From an uncultured Peptostreptococcus sp. (lineage in GTDB: Bacteria; Bacillota; Clostridia; Peptostreptococcales; Peptostreptococcaceae), in NCBI GenBank assembly GCA_900759325.1, contig CAAEUW010000014.1, positions 38,491-102,490 of the forward strand: a DNA stretch of 64,000 nt, in the 5' to 3' direction. Of this stretch, positions 1 to 7,558 are shown one piece after another (positions within the stretch are counted from its first letter, which is position 1; the number at the start of each line of letters is the position of its first letter). The notes under the pieces were generated by a model. That model had not been told where the DNA came from. It did no database searches and saw only the letters and a list, made by a program, of their open reading frames with translations. The position numbers were made by a program, and so were the translations under genes.

Positions 1-303
1 AAAAACCCTAATTGGATAGGTGATATCCTCTTGCTTGTATCCCTCATAATAATGGAATCTACCCTTCATAGCCAAAACCCTTTTGCCACAAAAAGTCCCT
101 ATTACGAGCCTATTTTCATGTCCCTCTACCTGAGATGTGTGAAAATTTGGTATATCCTTGTAGTCAAGCTCTAGCTTGTTATCAAATTGCTCCACTAAAT
201 AGGATAGGCCAGACCCCAGTACTAGGGCTATATCTATGTCGCCTGTATAAGACTTTTTGATATAATCTACACTATCTAATATTTTGTTATACAAGTCAGC
301 CAT
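1..303 (-). CDS. punA: Purine nucleoside phosphorylase, N-terminal part (runs off the window)
   Basis: Phosphorolysis of purine nucleosides to free base and (deoxy)ribose-1-phosphate, in cytoplasmic purine salvage. The first 101 codons are open with no stop. Translation shows the phosphate-binding loop LVLGSGL near residue 29, the IPNFHTSQVEGH stretch (family SxVxGHxG region) and KGRFHYYEGY near residue 80, a hallmark of the trimeric PNP family. The ATG at 303 has an AGGAGG-type site just upstream. It lies 68 bp downstream of the DUF3866 gene on the same strand, at the tail of the recN-steA cluster. The C-terminal two thirds are outside the window. Identity is firm; the split between inosine/guanosine-specific and xanthosine-type enzymes cannot be made from this part. 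Confidence 0.93.
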   Translation of the reverse strand, partial: MADLYNKILDSVDYIKKSYTGDIDIALVLGSGLSYLVEQFDNKLELDYKDIPNFHTSQVEGHENRLVIGTFCGKRVLAMKGRFHYYEGYKQEDITYPIRVF

Positions 304-371
304 ATATACCTCCTAACCGAACTATAAACCTATTATATCATTAAATACTTAAATTTTCATCAAGACTATAT

Positions 372-1445
372 TTAAAATAATTTAGAAATCTTATAAGCTA
401 CTGTAGCTGCAGCTTCAAAGAATTCCTTATCTTCTTCAAAGGACCTACCCATACTCTTAACCTTTAACCCATACTTATCTAAGTCTTCTTTTGTCATATC
501 ATATTCTTCAAAATCAACCTTATGCTTTTCATCTATGCTATTTAGTAGAAGCTGGTCCTTAATTATGCTTAATTTGGCTGGTTCATACAGAGAATTTAAA
601 ACTACATTTGTAGACTTGTTAGTTAGCTCGCTTAAAATTGTAAGTGTATGGTGGGAAATCCCCTTGTGTCTGGGTCTTTTATCAGCAAAGCTAATTCTTG
701 GTATAATATAGGATTTTCCATTTAACTTTTCAACGGCATCTATTATCACTGCCTGATCGATACCACTAAAGCCATACTTGGTTCCTGTACCAGCAATACC
801 TGGTCCCATTGCAACTAAAACACAATCTGCCTTACAAATTTCCTTGGCTGTAATGAGAGATGTATATATATTAATACACTCATAATCTCCCCCAAAGGCA
901 TTACCATAAGTGATTGTATTATCTATTAGACCCATATTCTTTAAGTTATCAACATTTTTGCTAAAGGCTATTGGCAGGGCCGCTCCATCTGACATTATAT
1001 ATACAAGTTTCTTATCTGGACACAGCTTTTTAAAAGTAGCTGCAAATACGGGAACAATACTATGTAGGGCGCCTACTGCAACTGGCATACCTTCCAAACA
1101 GATAAAATCATTGAATATATCATGGTATGGACTTCCTTGCTCTTCAACTGAATCGACCTTAATCTGGAAGGGTGTATATCTAAGTTTCATAATGTGTCCA
1201 CCTTCTGTAAACTTAGATTCAGGCCTATTATAATTAGTTATAACAAAGTGGAAACCCCCTGTTCCAAGGCTTAGCTCTACTGCTGTAGTATTTACTACCA
1301 CCTTATCACCAACTTGTGCAATACCAGTCAATTGAACATAGTTATATGCCTTTTCAATTCTTCCATTTATGTCAACCCTTATATCCTGGATTAGGTCGCT
1401 CTGGCTCTTTATTTCAATTACCTTAGCTACTCTTTTACTTATCAT
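372..1445 (-). CDS. DUF3866 family protein
   Basis: A 357-residue soluble protein of the DUF3866 family (recognised from its N-terminal VAKVIEI...YVQLTGIAQVGDKVVVNTTAVEL-type region and GTGGFHFV motif). No catalytic function is established for the family. The N-terminal ~70 residues look like a small beta domain; the remainder has alternating alpha/beta segments and glycine-rich turns (VAMGPGIAGTGTKYGFSG) that suggest a nucleotide- or cofactor-handling fold, which is inference only. It starts directly at the stop of the MraY-like gene (1446), so it is probably translated from the same transcript, and is followed by punA. The family commonly sits in this recN/steA neighbourhood in Firmicutes and Actinobacteria. 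Confidence 0.85.
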   Translation of the reverse strand: MISKRVAKVIEIKSQSDLIQDIRVDINGRIEKAYNYVQLTGIAQVGDKVVVNTTAVELSLGTGGFHFVITNYNRPESKFTEGGHIMKLRYTPFQIKVDSVEEQGSPYHDIFNDFICLEGMPVAVGALHSIVPVFAATFKKLCPDKKLVYIMSDGAALPIAFSKNVDNLKNMGLIDNTITYGNAFGGDYECINIYTSLITAKEICKADCVLVAMGPGIAGTGTKYGFSGIDQAVIIDAVEKLNGKSYIIPRISFADKRPRHKGISHHTLTILSELTNKSTNVVLNSLYEPAKLSIIKDQLLLNSIDEKHKVDFEEYDMTKEDLDKYGLKVKSMGRSFEEDKEFFEAAATVAYKISKLF

Positions 1446-2276
1446 CTATAAACCCCTTCCCAACTTATCTACATAATTCAAAAACTTGTTGTTTTCGATA
1501 ATCTTAGTTAGAGAAAACTTTTCTGTTAATACGTGGATAGCCACTAAAAGTACCAAGGACACTAGTTGGACTGGCAAATCAAAAGAAGATACTATAAATA
1601 CGCCTATAGAAACTCCCAAAACATTTGAGCCTGCATCTCCCATCATAGTCAAGGCCCTTAAGTCAAAGTAAAAATATGCTAGTACAGCTGGTACTATTAG
1701 CATCATTACCTCCCTATTAAACTTGGCACTTGCTAGAAATATTATTATAGCAAGTATAACATACGCCTTTATTGCCCTACCTGGTCTTAGGTCAAACAGA
1801 TTCATCATATTTGTTGAAAGGGCAACCACCAAAGTTGCAACTATTATATTTGGTATTGACTTGCTTAGTGTAACTGCTAGGGTTAATCCCACAAATCCAC
1901 CTAAAAGGGCCTTAAAGGCACCTGTAGTTAGACTCCCCTTGAATAAGGCCTTAAAGTGGCCTATCAAGCCTGTCACCCCTCTATTGCCCAAACTATCGTC
2001 TATAATACCTACAAATGACATAGCAATAGAAGCAAATAAAAGCATGTATATCATAATTATCTTTTCTGGAACAATATTAGAATAAATCAATATAATTGAA
2101 TTAATAACTAAGCTTGGTATAAATACTAGGCCTAGACCTACTGGTATCATATCACCCCTATAGTTTTCCCTAATCATACCACTATTTTCTAACATTTTGC
2201 TTATCATAGGTATTGAAAGCAGGGTGATTGCTATGCCAATACAGAACAACATTATTGTCATAAAATATGTATACAT
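1446..2276 (-). CDS. MraY/WecA-family polyprenyl-phosphate glycosyl-1-phosphate transferase
   Basis: Integral membrane protein (~276 aa, about nine hydrophobic segments) of the glycosyltransferase-4 family, which moves a sugar-1-phosphate from a UDP-sugar to a lipid carrier. The family signatures are present: GIIDDSLGNRG (aspartate pair), NMMNLFDLRPG, and GDAGSNVLG. It is shorter than true MraY (~320 aa) and the FDLRPGRA version is typical of a paralogue of unknown substrate found next to steA/mctB. A GTG at 2288 extends the frame, but the GGAGG at 2281-2285 sits inside that extension with correct spacing to the ATG at 2276, so I chose 2276. It follows the GT2 gene by 2 bp, suggesting joint work on one envelope glycan. 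Confidence 0.82.
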   Translation of the reverse strand: MYTYFMTIMLFCIGIAITLLSIPMISKMLENSGMIRENYRGDMIPVGLGLVFIPSLVINSIILIYSNIVPEKIIMIYMLLFASIAMSFVGIIDDSLGNRGVTGLIGHFKALFKGSLTTGAFKALLGGFVGLTLAVTLSKSIPNIIVATLVVALSTNMMNLFDLRPGRAIKAYVILAIIIFLASAKFNREVMMLIVPAVLAYFYFDLRALTMMGDAGSNVLGVSIGVFIVSSFDLPVQLVSLVLLVAIHVLTEKFSLTKIIENNKFLNYVDKLGRGL

Positions 2277-2278
2277 GA

Positions 2279-2965
2279 CTACCTCCACTCACGTTTTTTT
2301 TCTTTTACGATTCTCTTTATATGTAAATATTGCTTACCCCTATGAATAAAACCGCTTAGGTCTCTTCCAGTTTCATTATGGGTCATGTCAACAGTTACTT
2401 CCTTTATCCTATAGCCCCACTTAAGTATGTCTATTGTCATACCAACCTCTACCCCATATCCCTCTGGTATGTGGTCAAATTTTGATATAACCTCTTTTTT
2501 AAAGGCCCTTTGACCTGATATAGTAGCATTTAACTCTACACCCGTCATTTCATATACGGAATCCCTAGCTAGTCTCTTTACAAAGCCCATACCACCCTTC
2601 TTACTGGCTGGTTTAAACCTTGCTATAGATACATCGCACTGGTCTGCAAGTACTGGTTCAATTACCTTAGCTATCTCAGAAGAAGTCAACCCTAGGTCTG
2701 CATCTAAAAATACTATTACATCTGCAGATTTATCAGCTAATTCCAGGCCTTTTTCAAGGGCCTTACCCTTACCCTGATTAGGATTTTGCACAGTATATAC
2801 CAGCTTGTCACATACGTAGTTTTTCAATACTTGGGCTGTGCCATCACTAGACCCATCATCAACTACAACAATCTGATTTATAATATCTATATCCCTTATA
2901 CCATCAAGTGTTGCCCTAATTCTGGACTCCTCATTATAGGCTGGTATTATTACGCTAGTAAACAT
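2279..2965 (-). CDS. GT2 family glycosyltransferase (DPM1/polyprenyl-phosphate type)
   Basis: A 228-residue GT-A fold glycosyltransferase, family 2. Visible motifs: SVIIPAYNEESRI at the N-terminus (nucleotide-sugar loop), VVDDGSSDGT near 35-45, VFLDADLG (DxD metal site) near 88-95, and the acceptor-side SGQRAFKKEVI region near 150. The length and absence of membrane segments match the short soluble polyprenyl-phosphate hexosyltransferases. Strong AGGAGG before the ATG at 2965. It is flanked by mctB and the MraY-like transferase with almost no gaps, so these three probably act in one lipid-linked sugar pathway at the cytoplasmic face; the sugar is unknown. Confidence 0.88.
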   Translation of the reverse strand: MFTSVIIPAYNEESRIRATLDGIRDIDIINQIVVVDDGSSDGTAQVLKNYVCDKLVYTVQNPNQGKGKALEKGLELADKSADVIVFLDADLGLTSSEIAKVIEPVLADQCDVSIARFKPASKKGGMGFVKRLARDSVYEMTGVELNATISGQRAFKKEVISKFDHIPEGYGVEVGMTIDILKWGYRIKEVTVDMTHNETGRDLSGFIHRGKQYLHIKRIVKEKKREWR

Positions 2966-2973
2966 ATCTCCTC

Positions 2974-3837
2974 CTATTTTCCTACAGGTAGTAGCTTGTC
3001 ACCTTCTAGGCTATTACCAAAGCTACCAATAATATTTGAGCTAGCTAGTAGGTCTATCAAAGATACTCTTCCCACTGCTTCATCTATATTATCTATACTT
3101 GATACCTTAATTTTAGAAAATTCTTTTAGACCAACATTTTCTCCACTCGTTGCTATGGCAACTGTATACTTGTCTTCCTTTATCTGGTCTAGTATTGGCT
3201 TCATTAGACTAGGAAACTTAGTCTTGCCACTTGAAGTTGAACCGTTAAATACAAGTATAGCATTTACAGTATCATATGTACCATTATTAGCCCTAACCTT
3301 TATTAATCCCAACTCTTCCAGACTAGCCAAGCTGCTTGTATCAGAAGAATTTTTTATTGCATTTGCTATATAGCTTATTACTTCTTCCTTCTTGGTAAAC
3401 TTTTGGCTCAGCTTAGTATTGATTTTTTCTAGGTTAGTCGTATTCAAGACCTCATCTTTAATCTGTATATCAAGTTCTATACTGGCTCCTGCATTTGTAA
3501 GTGCATTCTTAACACTATCTACATTGGCCTTTTCGTTGAATGATATTAAAGCTAACTTCTTACCAGATAACTTCTGGTCGCTGAGTAGACTTTCATTCTC
3601 TGCTATAAAGTCCTTAATATTGTCTATCTTAGCAAGCAAATTTTTATTAGTCTCCGTTAGTTTGTCATCCTTTTCCTTTAGTTGCTTAAATTGTTTGTCT
3701 ATGTCTGTTACTATAGCGGCATTCTGTTCCTGTATATCGACACTAGATCCCATGCTTGTACCTATTAAGATTCCGACACCCAGGGCTAGGAATATTGCCC
3801 CTATAGATACAATAAAATATTTAAAATTTATATGCAT
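2974..3837 (-). CDS. mctB: MctB-family (copper transporter family) membrane-anchored protein
   Basis: A 287-residue protein with one N-terminal membrane helix (about residues 8-27, FIVSIGAIFLALGVGILIG) followed by a coiled coil (about 35-95) and a mainly extracytoplasmic alpha/beta domain. This is the layout of the MctB/DUF3186 family, named for mycobacterial Rv1698, which was linked to copper resistance. In a monoderm Firmicute an outer-membrane channel role makes no sense, so the name is a family label, not a function. It sits directly after steA, the same adjacency as Rv1697-Rv1698. I infer a role in envelope or division-site function with SteA. Confidence 0.8.
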   Translation of the reverse strand: MHINFKYFIVSIGAIFLALGVGILIGTSMGSSVDIQEQNAAIVTDIDKQFKQLKEKDDKLTETNKNLLAKIDNIKDFIAENESLLSDQKLSGKKLALISFNEKANVDSVKNALTNAGASIELDIQIKDEVLNTTNLEKINTKLSQKFTKKEEVISYIANAIKNSSDTSSLASLEELGLIKVRANNGTYDTVNAILVFNGSTSSGKTKFPSLMKPILDQIKEDKYTVAIATSGENVGLKEFSKIKVSSIDNIDEAVGRVSLIDLLASSNIIGSFGNSLEGDKLLPVGK

Positions 3838-3859
3838 AACTTATTCCTCCACATTCATC

Positions 3860-4981
3860 TTATATCTGTAACAAAAGCTTTATCTTTATGCTCAGTAATT
3901 GCATCAGTGTCTGTACCTTAGGGGACTGACTAACCACTATAGCCACTGGGAATAGAGCAGTTGCTATTAGGGCAAATATATACTTGAGCTTTAAACGACT
4001 CTGGTATAGCATGCTTACGCCTCTTGCATCTATAAGTTTAGACCCTATCTTTAGCCTGACCAAGAAGGTCGAAGCCATACCCTTCCTTCCTTTTTCAAGA
4101 AAGTCAATCATGTTGGAATGGGTACCAAGAGCAACTATTAACTTGGCCTTGTGTTCATAGGCTGCCAGCATAGCTATATCTTCACTCGTACCTGGTGAAG
4201 GGAATACCACTGCCTCTAAGCCTAGGTCTTCTACCCTCTTAAGACCTGGCGCCCTTCCATCCGTATAGGCATGTACAACTATTTCACCGGCTGACTTAAG
4301 GGCTTCATCTGTAACACTATCCATATCTCCAACAATCACATCTGGCTTGTAACCAAATTCAAGTATGGCATCGGCTCCACCATCAACTCCCACCAATACG
4401 GGCTTTACTTCCTCTATATATGATATCATGGCCTCAAGGTCATCCTTATAATTGTGACCCCTAACTACAACAAGGACATGTCTATCCTGATAGTTGGTCC
4501 TCATGGCTGGTATTTCAACATCACCTAGAATTAGTCCCTTTTCTTTCTTTGCATACTCGATAGTATTGTCAATAAACCTATCCAACTCTACCTCAAGGTT
4601 TTCATATGCCTGTCGTGTTTTTTCAACTACAAGCTTGGCATCCATAACCTGGCCGGACCCTATTTTCTGATCATTTCTATATATAATTCCATCTTCAACA
4701 ATGATTTCATCGTCTTCATTTAAGATATCGAAGGCTTCCATACCTATGTTATCTATGATCAGTATATTTTCCTTCATCAATATTGACGGTCCAACATTTG
4801 GATACCTGCCACTAATAGACTCAGCAGCGTTAATCACTAGTTTTATCTTTGCTTCAACCAACGATTTTGCAGCCACTTCGTCCAAATCAATATGGTTTAT
4901 TAGGGCTATTTCACCTGCATTAATCCTCTTAGCGAGTTTTTTAGTTTTCTTGTCTTTTTTTAACTTACCTTCTACCCGCAT
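3860..4981 (-). CDS. steA: SteA-family protein with thiamine-pyrophosphokinase-like domain
   Basis: A 373-residue protein. The N-terminal half (INAGEIALINHIDLDEVAA, then SGRYPNVGP) is the SteA-specific domain. The middle carries a TPK-like catalytic core: VDGGADAILEFGYKPDVIVGDMDSV near 195-220, with the GDxDS metal/pyrophosphate motif. A hydrophobic segment near 340-360 anchors the C-terminus. In Corynebacterium glutamicum SteA acts with SteB at the division septum; thiamine kinase activity is not established. Start ATG at 4981 with GGAGG a few bases upstream. It lies 9 bp after recN and 22 bp before mctB. Confidence 0.86.
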   Translation of the reverse strand: MRVEGKLKKDKKTKKLAKRINAGEIALINHIDLDEVAAKSLVEAKIKLVINAAESISGRYPNVGPSILMKENILIIDNIGMEAFDILNEDDEIIVEDGIIYRNDQKIGSGQVMDAKLVVEKTRQAYENLEVELDRFIDNTIEYAKKEKGLILGDVEIPAMRTNYQDRHVLVVVRGHNYKDDLEAMISYIEEVKPVLVGVDGGADAILEFGYKPDVIVGDMDSVTDEALKSAGEIVVHAYTDGRAPGLKRVEDLGLEAVVFPSPGTSEDIAMLAAYEHKAKLIVALGTHSNMIDFLEKGRKGMASTFLVRLKIGSKLIDARGVSMLYQSRLKLKYIFALIATALFPVAIVVSQSPKVQTLMQLLSIKIKLLLQI

Positions 4982-4990
4982 GATAACCTC

Positions 4991-6673
4991 CTATGCCTTT
5001 GTTTTCTTAGCTAGCTCTATCATTTCATGAGAGTGCTCTAAGGTTTTTTCTGTTATTATTTTTCCGGAAATCAACCTTGCAATTTCCTTTTCCCTATCCT
5101 CGTAGTCAAGATTACTTATACTTGTAAATGTTCTCTCATTTTCAACATTCTTTTCTATATAGTAGTGGTCATCTGCAAAGGCCGCTATCTGAGGTAGGTG
5201 GGTGATACAGATTAGCTGTTTGTACTTGGACATTTCAGCCAACTTCTCCCCGACCACCTGGGCAGCCCTTCCACTTATACCGGTATCTATTTCATCAAAA
5301 ATCATGGTTTCAATCTTATCAACATCTGATAGTATCTTCTTAAAGGCCAGCATAAAACGTGACATTTCACCACCAGATGCTACCTTATTTAGTGGGTTTA
5401 GGTTTTCACCTAGATTAAATGAAACATAGAATTCCACATCATCACATCCACTACTAGTATAACCTACTTTGTTAAAGATTACCTTAAATTTTGTATTTTT
5501 CATATTTAGAGATCCTAGTTCCTTTAATAGGCTTTCTTCCAGTAAATTAGCCACCTTCATCCTCTGGTCGGTCAACTCACCACCTATTACTTCTAAGTCT
5601 TCTTCTATCATTCTCTTTTCCTTCAATAGGGCCTGTCTACGTTCCTCCCTATTTTCAATATTGTAGAGTCTTTTTTTCATCTCTAGTTTATAATCTAGGA
5701 TATCTTCTATCCTATCCCCGTACTTCCTCTTCATTGTGTTTATAAAGTCCATTCTAACCTGGATTTCCTCTAAAAGTTGGGGGTTATATTCATTCTTGTC
5801 TATATATGACCTAAAGCTTGCATCTAGGTCCTCTAGCTGGTACATAATATTCTCCAGCACTTCTACAAAGTCCTCCAAAACAATATCATAATCAGCCACG
5901 GGTCCCAAGGCAGCCAAGGATTTACCAATCCTATCCTCAACGCCCAAATCCCCAGACCTTAATAGATCATAGCTAGTTAGGATTGCTGTATTTATCTTGT
6001 CCTGGTTTGATAACTTCTTATATTTTACCCTTAGTATCTCGTATTCATCTACATCCAAATTGGCCTTTTCTATTTCATCAATCTGGTATTTAAGAAGGTC
6101 TACTTCTCTTTCCAGCTCTCTTTCTGACATATTGTCATTTAGTTCGTTAATTTTTTTCTTAACTTCTGTATACTTTTCATAGCAAGCAGAGTATTTTGAC
6201 ATACTATCCTTTAAAGCGTCTTTACCATATAGGTCCAAAAATTCAAGGTGGACATCCCTGTTATACAGGGCTTGATTTTGGTGCTGACTATGTATATCTA
6301 CAATAGCCATCATAATAGTTCTCAAATCAGCCAGCCTAATTGTTCTACCATTTAGCTTAGTAGTAGATTTACCATCTTCAAATATAGACCTCGATACATG
6401 TAGCTCATTATCACTATAGGGGATAGAATACTCATCTAAAAGGTTCTCTACCTTTTTGTTATCTGTGTATATAAGCAATTCAACTAGACCCTTATCACAA
6501 CCCTTTCTTAAGAAAGACCTGTCATACTTACCGCCCAGACATAGGCTTAGACCTTCAAGGACAATTGACTTTCCAGATCCAGTTTCACCTGTCAAGATAT
6601 TTAACTTGCTTCCAAAATCAACCCTAAGCTCTTCAATTAGGGCGCAATTTTTCATATACAGTTCCTTAATCAT
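4991..6673 (-). CDS. recN: DNA repair protein RecN
   Basis: SMC-like ATPase of 560 residues that acts early in double-strand break repair, holding DNA ends. The Walker A GETGSGKS is near residue 29-36, a long coiled-coil region spans about 150-380, and the C-terminal ABC half has the signature ASGGEMSRFMLA and Walker B MIFDEIDTGISG. The length is normal for Firmicute RecN. GGGAGAG precedes the ATG at 6673. It directly follows tlyA (16 bp). In most Clostridia nadK and argR lie between tlyA and recN, and spoIVB-spo0A follow; none is present here. Confidence 0.97.
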   Translation of the reverse strand: MIKELYMKNCALIEELRVDFGSKLNILTGETGSGKSIVLEGLSLCLGGKYDRSFLRKGCDKGLVELLIYTDNKKVENLLDEYSIPYSDNELHVSRSIFEDGKSTTKLNGRTIRLADLRTIMMAIVDIHSQHQNQALYNRDVHLEFLDLYGKDALKDSMSKYSACYEKYTEVKKKINELNDNMSERELEREVDLLKYQIDEIEKANLDVDEYEILRVKYKKLSNQDKINTAILTSYDLLRSGDLGVEDRIGKSLAALGPVADYDIVLEDFVEVLENIMYQLEDLDASFRSYIDKNEYNPQLLEEIQVRMDFINTMKRKYGDRIEDILDYKLEMKKRLYNIENREERRQALLKEKRMIEEDLEVIGGELTDQRMKVANLLEESLLKELGSLNMKNTKFKVIFNKVGYTSSGCDDVEFYVSFNLGENLNPLNKVASGGEMSRFMLAFKKILSDVDKIETMIFDEIDTGISGRAAQVVGEKLAEMSKYKQLICITHLPQIAAFADDHYYIEKNVENERTFTSISNLDYEDREKEIARLISGKIITEKTLEHSHEMIELAKKTKA

Positions 6674-6688
6674 ATTACTCTCCCTCTA

Positions 6689-7531
6689 CTAATCTAATGA
6701 GTGTGACCTCTCCACCAAATCTACAACCCTCTCATGATAAGACTCATAATCCTTAAGGAGTCTAGCCTCATCTACTTCGTCCTTTGTCTCAATTTTATTA
6801 TCAATTTTCTCTAGATAAATAAGATACTCTATATTTCCCTCAGGTCCCTTTATTGGTGAAAAATCAAGGTCTAGGATTTTAAACCCCTCCATGATAGCAA
6901 GTCTTGAAACCATCTCAATCACTTCAATATGAGTTGACTTCTCCCTTACTACCCCCTTCTTACCAACCTTTTCTCTTCCAGCTTCAAATTGTGGTTTTAT
7001 AAGGGCAACTACCCTGCCTCCATCATTTAGGAGCTCCCATGCCTTAGGTAGGACTAGCTTAAGAGATATGAAGGATACATCTATAGAGGCAAAGTCTGGC
7101 CTCTCATCCAGAGCATCAGGCTCCAAAAACCTTATATTTTGCCTTTCCATGCAAACTACTCTTTCATCTTGTCTCAGCTTCCAGGCCAGCTGACCATAAC
7201 CAACATCAACAGAGTAAACCTTTGTAGCTCCATTTTGTAGCATACAGTCTGTAAAGCCACCCGTTGATGCACCAATGTCCATACATACCTTACCTTCTAG
7301 GCTGAGATCAAAATTTTTCATGGCCTTTTCTAGCTTTAATCCACCACGGCTAACATAGGCAAGGGGCTTGCCCTTTACAAGTATGTCTACATCATCCTTT
7401 ACCATTGTACCTGGTTTATCTACTCTTTGATTATCTACAAAAACATTACCCGCCATTATAGTCCTCCTAGCCTGTTCACGACTAGGAAAAAAGCCCATAT
7501 CAACTAGTAATACATCTATCCTCTTCTTCAT
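6689..7531 (-). CDS. tlyA: TlyA family RNA methyltransferase (S4 + FtsJ-like)
   Basis: A 280-residue 2'-O-methyltransferase of the TlyA family, which in mycobacteria methylates 16S and 23S rRNA cytidines and was first called hemolysin. Residues 1-60 form an S4 RNA-binding domain (RIDVLLVDMGFFPSREQARR); the rest is a Rossmann SAM-dependent FtsJ-like domain with DIGASTGGFTDCML near 85-100 and ALIKPQFEAG near 180. A longer frame begins at 7543, but GGAGG lies inside it with correct spacing to ATG at 7531, so I chose 7531. It follows dxs by 27 bp. Confidence 0.94.
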   Translation of the reverse strand: MKKRIDVLLVDMGFFPSREQARRTIMAGNVFVDNQRVDKPGTMVKDDVDILVKGKPLAYVSRGGLKLEKAMKNFDLSLEGKVCMDIGASTGGFTDCMLQNGATKVYSVDVGYGQLAWKLRQDERVVCMERQNIRFLEPDALDERPDFASIDVSFISLKLVLPKAWELLNDGGRVVALIKPQFEAGREKVGKKGVVREKSTHIEVIEMVSRLAIMEGFKILDLDFSPIKGPEGNIEYLIYLEKIDNKIETKDEVDEARLLKDYESYHERVVDLVERSHSLD

Positions 7532-7558
7532 TATTACCTCCATAGATGTAGATAGGAC

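Noticed and set aside
1723..2085. 120-residue plus-strand open frame inside the MraY-like gene
   Set aside because: Opposite-strand shadow of a gene with clear family motifs; no SD.
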